DNA from: Enterobacteriaceae bacterium UBA5654
GTDB taxonomy: Bacteria > Pseudomonadota > Gammaproteobacteria > Enterobacterales > Enterobacteriaceae
Reading direction: 5' to 3'
DNA: 64,000 nucleotides
Assembly: GCA_002421005.1 (NCBI GenBank)
Contig: DIJC01000026.1
Location: forward strand, 149,174-213,173
Under the pieces are notes generated by a model that did no database searches, was not told the origin of the DNA, and saw only the letters and a list, made by a program, of their open reading frames with translations. This document shows positions 9,701-16,928 of the stretch, piece after piece (position 1 is the stretch's first letter; each line of letters opens with the position of its first letter). The position numbers were made by a program, and so were the translations under genes.

Positions 9701-10745
9701 GGAGATGCGCGCCAAAGGCCGTCACGTCTTCCAGGCCGCGCGCGATGTCAGCGGTGATCGTCGCGAATGGCAAAGCGGCACGTTTATTATGCCGACGTTG
9801 ATTGAGCTTGAAAGCTTCGATGAAATGACCAAAGAGATCTTCGGCCCGGTGCTGCACGTCGTGCGCTACCGTCGCAGCGAACTGCCGCAATTGCTTGAGC
9901 AGATTAACGCCGCAGGCTACGGCCTGACGCTGGGGGTGCATACCCGTATCGACGAAACCATTGCCCAGGTGACGGGCAAAGCGAAGGTCGGCAATCTGTA
10001 CGTCAACCGCAATATGGTGGGCGCGGTGGTCGGCGTGCAGCCGTTTGGTGGCGAGGGACTTTCCGGCACCGGTCCGAAAGCGGGCGGTCCGCTGTATCTG
10101 TACCGCCTGCTGGCGAATCGTCCGCAGGACGCGCTACGTAAAACGCTGGCCCGCCACGACGCGGAACGCCCGGTGGACGCGCAGGTGAAAGCGCTTCTCA
10201 CCCAGCCGCTGATCGCGCTGACGCAGTGGGCGGCATCGCGACCTGACCTTCAGGCACTGTGCCAGCACTATGGCGAACTGGCGCAGGCGGGTACCCAGCG
10301 CCTCCTGCCCGGCCCTACCGGGGAGCGCAATAGCTGGACGCTGCTGCCGCGCGAGACGGTGCTGTGCCTCGCAGATAATGACGATGACGCGCTGGTACAA
10401 CTGGCGGCGGTGATGGCCGTGGGCAGTCGCATTCTGTGGAATGACGATCCGCTGCATCGCGATCTTTTTGCAAAGCTCCCTGCCCCAATCCAGGCGCGAA
10501 TCACCTTTACCTCAGCCCAGCCCGTGACCACCCAGGCGCTGGATGCGGTTATCTTCCACGGTGATTCCGATAAGCTGCGCGAGCTTTGCAGCGATATTGC
10601 TGCGCGCGAAGGCGCGATCGTCCCGGTGATTGGCCTTGCCAGAGGCGAGACGGAGATTGCACTGGAACGTCTGTATCTTGAGCGATCTCTCAGTATCAAC
10701 ACCGCCGCCGCCGGGGGCAATGCCAGCCTGATGACAATTGGTTAA
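6789..10745 (+). CDS. putA: PutA, trifunctional proline dehydrogenase / P5C dehydrogenase / repressor
   Basis: Converts proline to glutamate in two steps: FAD-dependent proline oxidation at the membrane, then NAD-dependent oxidation of glutamate semialdehyde. It also represses the put genes when proline is low. The 1318-aa protein (E. coli 1320) shows an N-terminal ribbon-helix-helix DNA-binding domain (about 1-50), a proline dehydrogenase barrel (about 260-610) and an aldehyde dehydrogenase domain (about 650-1130). The latter carries NFPLAIFTGQ, the Rossmann FTGST segment and the catalytic cysteine in GQRCSALR. It is alone on its strand and ends at a hairpin terminator. Confidence 0.98.
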   Translation: MGTTTMGVKLDDATRERIKAAANRIDRTPHWLIKQAIFNYLERLESNEPIAEIPALHHAAETEENVPPVEDVPQPFLEFAENILPQSVNRAAITAAWRRAETDAVPMLLEQARLPQAIDEQSHQLAYRLAQTLREQKNASGRAGMVQGLLQEFSLSSQEGVALMCLAEALLRIPDKATRDALIRDKISNGNWQSHIGRSPSLFVNAATWGLLFTGRLVSTHNESSLSHSLNRIIGKSGEPLIRKGVDMAMRLMGEQFVTGETISAALANARKLEEKGFRYSYDMLGEAALTAADAQAYMVSYQQAIHAIGKASNGRGIYEGPGISIKLSALHPRYSRAQYDRVLDELYPRLKSLTLLARQYDIGINIDAEEADRLEISLDLLEKLCFEPELEGWNGIGFVIQAYMKRCPFVIDYLIDLATRSRRRLMIRLVKGAYWDSEIKRAQMEGLEGYPVYTRKVYTDVSYLACAKKLLAVPNLIYPQFATHNAHTLAAIYHLAGQNYYPGQYEFQCLHGMGEPLYEQVVGKIADGKLNRPCRIYAPVGTHETLLAYLVRRLLENGANTSFVNRIADSTLPLDELVANPVAAVEQLAAREGEVGLPHPKIPLPRDLYGAGRANSAGLDLASEHRLASLSSALLNSATQKWLALPVLEEAVPEGEMTPLINPAEPGDIVGYVREASEDEVDRALASAVSQAPVWFATPPQERAAILQRAAVLMEGRMQTLIGILVREAGKTFSNAIAEVREAVDFLHYYAAQVRDDFDNETHRPLGPVVCISPWNFPLAIFTGQIAAALAAGNSVLAKPAEQTPLIAAQGVAILLEAGVPPGVVQLLPGQGETVGARLTADERVRGVMFTGSTDVAALLQRSVATRLDAQGRQTPLIAETGGLNAMIVDSSALTEQVVIDVLASAFDSAGQRCSALRVLCIQEDAAEHTLTMLRGAMAECRMGNPGRLTTDIGPVIDAEAKANIERHIQEMRAKGRHVFQAARDVSGDRREWQSGTFIMPTLIELESFDEMTKEIFGPVLHVVRYRRSELPQLLEQINAAGYGLTLGVHTRIDETIAQVTGKAKVGNLYVNRNMVGAVVGVQPFGGEGLSGTGPKAGGPLYLYRLLANRPQDALRKTLARHDAERPVDAQVKALLTQPLIALTQWAASRPDLQALCQHYGELAQAGTQRLLPGPTGERNSWTLLPRETVLCLADNDDDALVQLAAVMAVGSRILWNDDPLHRDLFAKLPAPIQARITFTSAQPVTTQALDAVIFHGDSDKLRELCSDIAAREGAIVPVIGLARGETEIALERLYLERSLSINTAAAGGNASLMTIG

Positions 10746-10762
10746 GCACTGGTTAATCTGTA

Positions 10763-10791
10763 AAGGCTCCTGCGCGGGAGCCTTATTTATT
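10763..10791 (+). terminator. putA terminator
   Basis: AAGGCTCC and GGAGCCTT pair around a six-base loop and are followed by ATTTAT, right after the putA stop. The weak T tract may let some transcription through into the next gene. Confidence 0.65.
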
Positions 10792-10801
10792 GAGGTAAAA
10801 G

Positions 10802-11197
10802 ATGAAAAAAACGACCTTACTTATGGCGGCGATGCTGATAAGCGCTCCGGCTTTCGCTGACGAATGCGGCGATGCCTCCACGCAGGCCGCGATGAATCAG
10901 TGCAGCGCGGCCCAATACCAGGCGGCCGATAAAAAGCTGAATGAAACGTGGAATACCGCGCTTAAACGCGCCGAAGAGCCGCAGAAAGAACTGCTGAAAA
11001 AAGCGCAGCAAAAGTGGATCGCCCTGCGCGATGCTGACTGCGAACTGATTGCATCAGGCACCGAAGGCGGCAGCGTGCAGCCGTTAATTCACAATCAGTG
11101 CCTGACGGAAAAAACGGAAGAGCGCAACGCATGGCTCGGCTCAATGCTGCAATGTGAGGAAGGGGATTTAAGCTGTCCTTTGCCGCCCGCCAGATAA
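10802..11197 (+). CDS. LprI-like periplasmic protein (DUF1311)
   Basis: Small secreted protein of 131 aa with a clean Sec signal peptide (MKKTTLLMAAMLISAPAFA). The mature part has the DUF1311/LprI pattern of paired cysteines (DECGDASTQAAMNQC near the start, DADCELIA and HNQCLTE later) and a helical, lysine-rich middle. LprI proteins in other bacteria inhibit lysozyme, so a role in protecting peptidoglycan is possible but not shown here. It starts 56 bp after putA, past a modest terminator, and converges on ymdF. This gene is not part of the E. coli put region, so it is a lineage-specific addition. Confidence 0.75.
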   Translation: MKKTTLLMAAMLISAPAFADECGDASTQAAMNQCSAAQYQAADKKLNETWNTALKRAEEPQKELLKKAQQKWIALRDADCELIASGTEGGSVQPLIHNQCLTEKTEERNAWLGSMLQCEEGDLSCPLPPAR

Positions 11198-11203
11198 TCG
11201 CCG

Positions 11204-11236
11204 CAATAAAAAACCGCCAGGTATAAACCCGGCGGT
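11204..11236 (-). terminator. ymdF terminator
   Basis: ACCGCC..GGT pairs with ACC..GGCGGT around a short loop. On the minus strand it is followed by a run of T, so it ends transcripts from ymdF and may also serve the LprI-like gene. Confidence 0.65.
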
Positions 11237-11283
11237 CAGGGGGTGATTTCAGGTACTTACTTCGACTTCAGAGAACAGTTGCG

Positions 11284-11313
11284 TTGTACTACTGATGCTT
11301 TGTACTACTGATG
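11284..11313. repeat. Two direct copies of TTGTACTACTGATG
   Basis: The 14-mer occurs at 11284-11297 and again at 11300-11313, a 16-bp period. It lies in the non-coding tail between ymdF and its terminator. Confidence 0.6.
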
Positions 11314-11339
11314 TTGCGTACTTCTGAGAGAACGGTCAG

Positions 11340-11516
11340 CTAACTATTTCGACTACCGCTGTGACCGCTTTTTCCCCCTTTTTTGCCAGCTTCAGAGGCG
11401 CGCTGGGGATCGTTCTTAAAATTCCCGCCGCTCTGCTGACCACCTTTACGGCCTGCTTCTGATGCTCTGTTTCGGTCTTCTGCAAAATTACCGGAACCAC
11501 CACGATGGTTTGCCAT
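11340..11516 (-). CDS. ymdF: YmdF, KGG stress-induced repeat protein
   Basis: Short basic, glycine-rich protein of 58 aa. It carries two copies of the KGG/con-10 motif, RASEAGRKGG and RASEAGKKGG, each preceded by a GNF segment. It closely matches E. coli YmdF (57 aa), a general stress protein of unknown biochemistry linked to motility and stress. The start is clear: GGAGG lies just before ATG. The gene is next to wrbA/putA in E. coli as well, so position supports the name. Confidence 0.9.
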   Translation of the reverse strand: MANHRGGSGNFAEDRNRASEAGRKGGQQSGGNFKNDPQRASEAGKKGGKSGHSGSRNS

Positions 11517-11809
11517 TACTGACCTCCATTATTGATTAGACATCATACTGCATTCAGTAAAAGAGTATTCTTTCACCTCACGGCAAACTGCAAGAATCTT
11601 CAACTGCGCCGTGTAGAAATAAGCATAGTGGAACAGAATTTGTTGACCAGCCAGCATTAATATCTTGCAACGATTCACGGCGTTTTTTACGGCTTCGGCA
11701 TCGCCGTATTTGATAAGTTTTTCTTATTTTTGGAAAAAAGCGGAGGGAGAAAAATGTGTCTGATTTTGTCGATGCGCCCAGAGTATGGGCGACTTGAAGC
11801 GCATCCGCA
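11517..11809. other. Intergenic, ymdF promoter side
   Basis: About 290 bp between ymdF and the Ner-like gene. It is AT-rich at 11700-11760 and should contain the ymdF promoter. Open frames are short and lack a ribosome-binding site, so I call no gene. Confidence 0.5.
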
Positions 11810-12091
11810 TTAAGGCCGTGTGGGTGCCTGCTCGCGCTGCTGGCTGAGCAACGGCGGGTTATTATTGTGGCGCGCATAGCGGCTGGGCCAGATTTGCTCC
11901 GGCGCTACGCCAATGGCGTCGGCGATGATACGCTCCGCTTTCGGCCAGGACCGCGAGAGCGCGTTTTTCAGCGTGTCGGGTTTCATGCCGGATCGCACCG
12001 ACAGCTTGCGTATAGATACTCCCCGTTTATGCAGAGCCGCGACGATGTCGATCCGGTGCCAATCTGCGCGTTTATCTTCATTTGTGACCAT
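11810..12091 (-). CDS. Ner/Nlp-like winged-helix DNA-binding regulator
   Basis: A 93-aa protein of the Ner/SfsB(Nlp) family, named for the Mu phage Ner repressor that shuts down early transcription. The diagnostic sequence is DWHRIDIVAALHKRG, a helix-turn-helix SIRKLSVRSGMKPDTLKNAL, then WPKAERIIADAIGV and the family tail IWPSRY. I chose the ATG at 12091 because family members are about 90 residues; the frame is open upstream to 12187. It is divergent from an XRE-like gene, which mirrors the ner/repressor layout of Mu-like phages. Function in the host is unknown. Confidence 0.75.
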   Translation of the reverse strand: MVTNEDKRADWHRIDIVAALHKRGVSIRKLSVRSGMKPDTLKNALSRSWPKAERIIADAIGVAPEQIWPSRYARHNNNPPLLSQQREQAPTRP

Positions 12092-12168
12092 ATTTCGATT
12101 AACCTTCTCCATTACTTTCTGGGATAACCCCACGGGATGACTGCGATTTACTAAACCGCATATAGTTT

Positions 12169-12186
12169 TGATCTCTTTTGAGATCA
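12169..12186. promoter_or_regulatory. Palindrome TGATCTC-tttt-GAGATCA, candidate operator
   Basis: A perfect inverted repeat with seven-base arms in the divergent gap between the Ner-like and XRE-like genes. A related half site, TTTTGATCTC, recurs at 12229-12238. This arrangement is typical of phage repressor operators; which of the two regulators binds is unknown. Confidence 0.5.
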
Positions 12187-12208
12187 TACAAAGGCTTTAA
12201 ACACCATA

Positions 12209-12226
12209 ATGTGATTTAAATCACAT
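12209..12226. promoter_or_regulatory. Perfect CRP-type palindrome
   Basis: ATGTGATTTAAATCACAT is an 18-bp perfect inverted repeat and contains TGTGA-N6-TCACA with exact consensus half sites and spacing for CRP. It lies 53 bp before the XRE-like start and 117 bp before the Ner-like start, so it could activate or repress either one. The same palindrome might instead be a repressor operator. Confidence 0.6.
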
Positions 12227-12278
12227 CATTTTGATCTCTATTTGAATCAATCGCATTGATAGTAATGGGATGTGAATA

Positions 12279-12812
12279 ATGACGAATAATGTGGGCAATC
12301 CAGACGCGCAACACGCCCCGGATGAGTTACTGGCCGATCGGCTACGGTTTTTAATCGGCAGCCGGAGTACGCGCGCGGCAGCGAAGGACTGGCAGCTTTC
12401 TTATTCAACCCTCAACAACTATATCAACCGTGGGACTGAGCCGTCGCTGAGTGTGGCAATGCAAATCGCCAGGCTGGAGGGTGTGTCGGTAGAGTGGCTG
12501 GCATACGGCACGCACAACAGCGAACCGCCCCGCACGGCGCAGGAATGTGACACGCCGTACCAGGTTCCTTCCCAGACGGAAGACTCGCTGATTTCGGCGT
12601 GGTCAATGGTTTTTCAGTCGCTTAATCACGAGGAAAGGGGCGCTTTACTTCAGCGTATTCATCAGGCTGGCGTCGGCGGGCTCCTCGATGAACATCTGCT
12701 GCGTCACGATCTCGCCAGACATATTGACACGTTAAGCCCCCGGCAAAAAAATGAGTTTTACACCAGGGCGCTTCAACTGGTTGCGGACATTAAACAGGCA
12801 ACCGACGAGTAA
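12279..12812 (+). CDS. XRE/CI-like phage-type repressor
   Basis: A 177-aa regulator with an N-terminal helix-turn-helix (about residues 17-70: RLRFLIGSRSTRAAAKDW then LSYSTLNNYINRGTEPSLSV). The segment ARLEGVSVEWLAYG is typical of XRE/CI-family phage repressors. The C-terminal half is helical and has no visible LexA/CI-type Ser-Lys peptidase dyad, so it is probably not cleaved in the SOS response. It is divergent from the Ner-like gene and the shared gap carries two palindromes. The pair looks like a domesticated phage immunity switch with no other phage genes around it. Confidence 0.7.
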   Translation: MTNNVGNPDAQHAPDELLADRLRFLIGSRSTRAAAKDWQLSYSTLNNYINRGTEPSLSVAMQIARLEGVSVEWLAYGTHNSEPPRTAQECDTPYQVPSQTEDSLISAWSMVFQSLNHEERGALLQRIHQAGVGGLLDEHLLRHDLARHIDTLSPRQKNEFYTRALQLVADIKQATDE

Positions 12813-12865
12813 ACCTTTCACGGTGACGCGTTTTTTTCTTTGCTGCCTCTTTCCGCCAGTGAGCG

Positions 12866-12897
12866 GCGCCGCGCGTCGTTAACGCGGCGCTTTCCCC
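12866..12897 (+). terminator. Terminator after the XRE-like gene
   Basis: GCGCCGCG and CGCGGCGC pair around a nine-base loop, followed by TTTCCCCTT. The stem is strong but the T tract is poor. Confidence 0.55.
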
Positions 12898-13000
12898 TTC
12901 TCAGTCTGCTCTGATTATCCCGCCGCAGGTTTGCACTTTTGCCATCACGACATAGAGTTAAAGGAATATATAAATCTGAAGTCGTAAGGAGTAAGAGGAA

Positions 13001-13597
13001 ATGGCAAAGATTCTGGTGCTCTATTATTCCATGTACGGACACATTGAAACGATGGCAAACGCCATTGCCGAGGGCGCAAAAAAGGTTTCCGGCACGGAAG
13101 TGGTGATTAAACGCGTCCCGGAAACCATGCCGAATGAACTATTCGAGAAATCAGGCGGTAAGCGTCAGGATGCGCCCGTGGCAACGCCGCAGGAGCTGGC
13201 CGACTATGACGCTATTATTTTCGGCACCCCCACCCGCTTCGGCAATATGGCCGGTCAGATGCGGACGTTCCTCGATCAAACGGGTGGCCTGTGGGCGAAC
13301 GGCAGCCTGCGCGGCAAAGTGGCCAGCGTGTTCAGTTCGACCGGTACCGGCGGCGGCCAGGAACAAACTATTACCTCCACCTGGACAACGCTGGCGCATC
13401 ACGGAATGGTGATTGTGCCGATTGGCTACGGCGCACAGGAACTGTTTGATATTTCCCAGGTTCGCGGTGGTACGCCGTATGGGGCGACCACGATTGCCGG
13501 GGGCGATGGTTCCCGCCAGCCCAGCGAGGAAGAGCTGGCAATTGCCCGTTATCAGGGCGAATACGTTGCAGGACTGGCAGTAAAACTCAATGGCTAA
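13001..13597 (+). CDS. wrbA: WrbA, NAD(P)H:quinone oxidoreductase
   Basis: Cytosolic tetrameric flavoprotein that reduces quinones by two electrons and so limits oxidative stress; in E. coli it is an RpoS-dependent stationary-phase protein. The 198-aa flavodoxin fold starts MAKILVLYYSMYGHIETMA (FMN phosphate loop). It also has the WrbA-type segments GTPTRFGNMAGQMRTFLDQT and SSTGTGGGQE. Length equals E. coli WrbA. A GGAGTAAGAGG ribosome-binding region precedes ATG, and yccJ follows 20 bp downstream in one operon. Confidence 0.97.
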   Translation: MAKILVLYYSMYGHIETMANAIAEGAKKVSGTEVVIKRVPETMPNELFEKSGGKRQDAPVATPQELADYDAIIFGTPTRFGNMAGQMRTFLDQTGGLWANGSLRGKVASVFSSTGTGGGQEQTITSTWTTLAHHGMVIVPIGYGAQELFDISQVRGGTPYGATTIAGGDGSRQPSEEELAIARYQGEYVAGLAVKLNG

Positions 13598-13617
13598 TTT
13601 TCTCAGGAGAAACAGAT

Positions 13618-13845
13618 ATGCCTACTCAGGAAGCTAAAGCTCATCGCGTTGGTGAATGGGCCAGTTTACGTAATACCTCGCCAGAAATTGCAGAGGCCAT
13701 TTTTGAACTGGCTGACTATGATGAAACGCTTGTCGAGAAGATTTGGGAAGAAGGCAATGATGAAGTGCTGATTCGCGCCTTTGAGAAAACCGACAAAGAT
13801 TCGCTCTTCTGGGGCGAACAGACTATCGAACGTAAGAACGTCTGA
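13618..13845 (+). CDS. yccJ: YccJ family protein
   Basis: Acidic 75-aa protein of unknown function, co-transcribed with wrbA as in E. coli. It is soluble with no signal peptide. The body is VGEWASLRNTSPEIAEAIFEL followed by an acidic stretch and a C terminus FWGEQTIERKNV. The start has an AGGAG upstream. Conservation with wrbA suggests a stress-related role, but no activity is known. Confidence 0.93.
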   Translation: MPTQEAKAHRVGEWASLRNTSPEIAEAIFELADYDETLVEKIWEEGNDEVLIRAFEKTDKDSLFWGEQTIERKNV

Positions 13846-14051
13846 TGCATTGAGCCTCCGCACCGGCATCCGGTCGTTAGCCCGTCGGGTTATTTTGATT
13901 GACTGGAGGGTCCGGTGTCGGGGGTGATACCCGTCGTTGTGCATACTACGAAGCTCATTGTAGAGTACGCGTCAATTCGCGCCCAATAATATGTGGTTTA
14001 TGCGCGCATAAAAAATGCCCGGCTGAATAATAATCGCTGTTCTTACGCGAG

Positions 14052-14384
14052 CTATGCTTTTATTTTCCCCAGCAGATAATCATACAACCTTCCGGCAATA
14101 AACTCCGCGTGTTCACGACGGACAATCAGGTTTAAGAAATAATACTGGGCGAATAAATCATCAATAAAAGGTTCACTAAGGCTGAAGAATTCAAGATAGG
14201 CTAAATAGATTTTTTTGATATCCTCTGAGGTCTGCTCCTGATCGAGACGATAGTTTGTTACGTCATAGAAAATATTGACGTACATATCATTAACATTGCT
14301 CAGTTCAATGAAAGGGGCATGGCCTTTTTCGCAGCGATCCCAGTGAGTATGGTTATTGCGATTTTTATAAACAAATTTAATCAT
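14052..14384 (-). CDS. Hypothetical protein, 110 aa
   Basis: I do not recognise this protein. It is 110 aa, probably cytosolic, aromatic- and acid-rich, with an N-terminal MIKFVYKNRNNHTHWDRCEKG and a helical C-terminal half ending REHAEFIAGRLYDYLLGK. There is no signal peptide or membrane helix. It lies in an AT-richer 0.8 kb stretch between yccJ and agp, genes that are nearly adjacent in E. coli, so it looks like an insertion. The ribosome-binding site is weak, which leaves some doubt about expression. Confidence 0.55.
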   Translation of the reverse strand: MIKFVYKNRNNHTHWDRCEKGHAPFIELSNVNDMYVNIFYDVTNYRLDQEQTSEDIKKIYLAYLEFFSLSEPFIDDLFAQYYFLNLIVRREHAEFIAGRLYDYLLGKIKA

Positions 14385-14574
14385 TACAAACGCCCAAAGA
14401 TAATATTTTGCCGATACGCTATCGCCGTTCCTGATTGCCGCACGTATCTGTACCGGATGGATTTTAACACCAGGCGAACGGGTAAAACACTCTCATCGGC
14501 ATTAATTCTTTCGGTTTCTGTTATGGGGTCGCATAATATAACCGCCATGAATAAATTAGTCTGAAAATAATAAT

Positions 14575-14611
14575 AATAAAACGGGAAGATCGCCTGAAGC
14601 CATCTTCCCGT
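14575..14611 (-). terminator. agp terminator
   Basis: ACGGGAAGAT and ATCTTCCCGT form a ten-base-pair stem just past the agp stop. On the minus strand it is followed by TTTATTATTATT. Confidence 0.8.
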
Positions 14612-14635
14612 CAGTTGTTACTGCGGTGATGATGC

Positions 14636-15877
14636 TTATTTCACCGCTTCATCCATTACCGCCGTGAATTTATCCATCGGGCAGAAGCCGTTAGCATCCA
14701 CCGGGCAGCCTGTAAGCTCCAGGGTTACGCGCTGCGGGGGTGCCTGAAGCGTTAATTTATCGGCGTTGCGGATCTGCTCACTGCTCTGATACAGATACTC
14801 GATCTTCATCAGGTCGCTATTTCTCTGGCTGTCATGCCAGCGCTGGAAGACAATTTTGCCGCCAATGGGCGTGCGCTCATACTGATCGTGAAGCTCATAG
14901 GGTTTAAAATCCAGCGCCGTTAACAGTGAAGCAATGTTGGAATCGTGCCCCACCAGCAGAGTGATTTTTGGCGTTTTATCCGCCTCTTTGACCAGCGCTT
15001 TGTCGATATATTTCACCAGCGGTGCTGCCACATTGCGCGCCACTTCCGGCGAGGTGAAGAGGCTGTCCTGATACCCGTTTTTCAGGCGGGAAAGCACGCG
15101 CCACTGCTGATCGGTTTTAATTTCACCCCACGCCACCTGATCCATCGGGAAGCCTTCGTAATATTGCAGGGTGAAGGCGTCCACCAGTGAGTTACCGACT
15201 TTCAGTGGCCCGGAGACGCCCGGCTCCTCCTGATATTTGGCGCTGAAGCTGTCTTTCCCGTCGGTCAACGAACAGGTCTGTTTTTCTTTACAGGACGGTG
15301 AGTCTTTGTAATCGGTCAACTGCTCCAGCAGCTTGTAGCTCTCCGCCAACTGCATCTGCTGGCGTTCTTTGTCCATTGCCGTCGTTGCAGTCTGACTGAA
15401 GGATGGCGAATTATCGGTGATCACCGGGTTGAAGGTCGGGTCCATCGTGCCCATTTTTTCCTGATGGTGGACGGGCACATCGCAGCCGGGGAACGCGCCG
15501 GTTATGAAGAACTGGGCGGTGGCGACGGTACGTTGCAGGCTGTTAGCGTAAGCGTAAACGGTCTCCGGGGCCGGGCATTCGCCGGAGGTGACCATCCCCT
15601 GCTCCGCCAGCCACTCGCGCACGTAGTGTCCCATATACACTTCAAGGACTCCGCCTTTGGTGGTTAACTGACCGCCCGGCACATCCCACTCCGGCCATTT
15701 TTGCGGCGTAGACTGCTCCAGCACGCTGCCGTTATTCGCCAGCGGCGCGCGTAGGTTATGACGGCTCATGATTAATACCTGCTGGAGCTGATATCCTTCC
15801 GGCGTCGTCTGCGCCTGTGCGCCTGTGGTCATTAACAACGATGCGGCGACGCCAGCTGCGAGAAATGTCTTTTTCAT
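14636..15877 (-). CDS. agp: Agp, periplasmic glucose-1-phosphatase
   Basis: Periplasmic histidine acid phosphatase that releases phosphate from glucose-1-phosphate and lets the cell use it as carbon source; it also has phytase activity in related species. The 413-aa precursor has a 22-residue signal peptide (ending AQA). The catalytic RHNLRAP motif is at 39-45 with His40 as nucleophile, and the C-terminal proton donor pair is in GHDSN. Even cysteine content fits disulphides. Length equals E. coli Agp. Confidence 0.97.
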   Translation of the reverse strand: MKKTFLAAGVAASLLMTTGAQAQTTPEGYQLQQVLIMSRHNLRAPLANNGSVLEQSTPQKWPEWDVPGGQLTTKGGVLEVYMGHYVREWLAEQGMVTSGECPAPETVYAYANSLQRTVATAQFFITGAFPGCDVPVHHQEKMGTMDPTFNPVITDNSPSFSQTATTAMDKERQQMQLAESYKLLEQLTDYKDSPSCKEKQTCSLTDGKDSFSAKYQEEPGVSGPLKVGNSLVDAFTLQYYEGFPMDQVAWGEIKTDQQWRVLSRLKNGYQDSLFTSPEVARNVAAPLVKYIDKALVKEADKTPKITLLVGHDSNIASLLTALDFKPYELHDQYERTPIGGKIVFQRWHDSQRNSDLMKIEYLYQSSEQIRNADKLTLQAPPQRVTLELTGCPVDANGFCPMDKFTAVMDEAVK

Positions 15878-15988
15878 ACCTTGCCCTCAAAGGTTAATCG
15901 TTCGTTAATTGTGACAGATTTATGACAGAACCCGGACTCTCGCTGCGTTTGTGATTTCCGATCTGTGACCTTGCGCGTATTCAGGGCG

Positions 15989-16012
15989 AAAAAAAGGCCG
16001 CCTTAGCGACCT
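15989..16012 (-). terminator. Terminator of the 25-aa gene
   Basis: AGGCCGC and GCGACCT pair (one G-T) around CTTA. On the minus strand the stem is followed by seven T. It sits just past the stop of the small ORF, which supports that ORF as a real transcription unit. Confidence 0.75.
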
Positions 16013-16019
16013 GAGAGAT

Positions 16020-16097
16020 TTATTTCTTTTCCGGGGTCGGTTTTTTATCACCGGATTCCGGCGCTTCGCGCGGATCGTCTTTTTCAATATTCAGCAT
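16020..16097 (-). CDS. Small 25-aa charged protein
   Basis: A 25-codon ORF with a good ribosome-binding site (AAGGAGAG seven bases before ATG) and its own terminator. The peptide MLNIEKDDPREAPESGDKKP and a short lysine-rich end are highly charged, rich in Pro, Asp, Glu and Lys, and likely unstructured. I do not recognise it. It is leftward between agp and the PphA-like gene. Upstream context and terminator make it more credible than a random ORF of this size. Confidence 0.6.
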   Translation of the reverse strand: MLNIEKDDPREAPESGDKKPTPEKK

Positions 16098-16251
16098 TTT
16101 TCTCTCCTTCAGGAACATCAGGATAATAAGTATAGACGATGGGCGTGGAACCCTGTGTCTCACCGCATAAGCCAGGATTAATCCCAGAGCGGGCACGCGC
16201 GAAAAGGTCTGCGCCCATACTTAATCATGAGTTTTTATCGCGGAGGTTAAC

Positions 16252-16926
16252 ATGGCCGTTTACCAACAAATTAACGGCACGCACTGGCGCAATATCTGGG
16301 TGGCAGGCGATCTACACGGCTGCTATAGCCTGCTTATGAATAAACTCAGTGGCATCGGCTTTTCCTGGCAGGAAGATTTACTGCTCAGCGTTGGGGATCT
16401 AACCGACCGGGGAAGCGAAAATTTGCCCTGCCTGGAACTGCTGAACCAGCCCTGGTTTCAGGCGATACGCGGAAATCATGAAGAGATGATGCTCGACGCA
16501 CTGCACAGAGGCGGTACTACCAGCCTGTGGCTTATTAACGGCGGCGACTGGTATTTCCGGCTGGCGGAAGAAGATCAGCAGCGGGTCCGGTCGCTGTTAC
16601 GACAGGTCGCCGCGTTGCCGCTCATCCTGGAGGTCAGGAGCCAGAATAAACGCTACGTTATTTGCCACGCGGATTATCCCGCTGACCATTACGCCATGGA
16701 TAAACCCATTGATGAAGAAAAAGTCGTCTGGAGCCGGGAACGGATCACCGCCGCGCAGCGAGGCCGCTCGCAGCACATTAGCGGCGCAGAGGGGTTTATC
16801 TTCGGGCATACGCCATTGTCCACCCCGCTACATATAGCGAATCAGCATTATATTGATACGGGTGCGGTGTTCAACGGGCATTTAACGCTGATGCAGATTC
16901 AGGGAAATCAGGATGAGAGAGGGTGA
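16252..16926 (+). CDS. pphA: PphA-like serine/threonine protein phosphatase
   Basis: Cytosolic metallophosphatase of the PPP superfamily, like PphA/PrpA (218 aa in E. coli), which signals protein misfolding through the CpxRA pathway. The 224-aa product shows the three metal-binding signatures: GDLHGCY at 19-25, GDLTDRG at 48-54 and RGNHE at 73-77. Later histidines are in CHADYP and FGHTPL. The ATG at 16252 follows a GGAGG; the open frame upstream to 16139 has no such signal. In E. coli the gene lies elsewhere, so its place beside agp is lineage-specific. It ends three bases before the serT island repeat. Confidence 0.88.
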   Translation: MAVYQQINGTHWRNIWVAGDLHGCYSLLMNKLSGIGFSWQEDLLLSVGDLTDRGSENLPCLELLNQPWFQAIRGNHEEMMLDALHRGGTTSLWLINGGDWYFRLAEEDQQRVRSLLRQVAALPLILEVRSQNKRYVICHADYPADHYAMDKPIDEEKVVWSRERITAAQRGRSQHISGAEGFIFGHTPLSTPLHIANQHYIDTGAVFNGHLTLMQIQGNQDERG

Positions 16927-16928
16927 AA

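Noticed and set aside
11578..11877. 99-codon minus-strand ORF between ymdF and the Ner-like gene
   Set aside because: Composition is random-like, no ribosome-binding site, overlaps the Ner-like gene in another frame.
14319..14564. 81-codon plus-strand ORF overlapping the start of the 110-aa gene
   Set aside because: No ribosome-binding site, overlaps the more plausible minus-strand gene and its promoter region.
16139..16251. N-terminal extension of the PphA-like phosphatase frame, or a separate ORF there
   Set aside because: The homologous protein starts at 16252 with a good GGAGG, and the upstream frame lacks translation signals.
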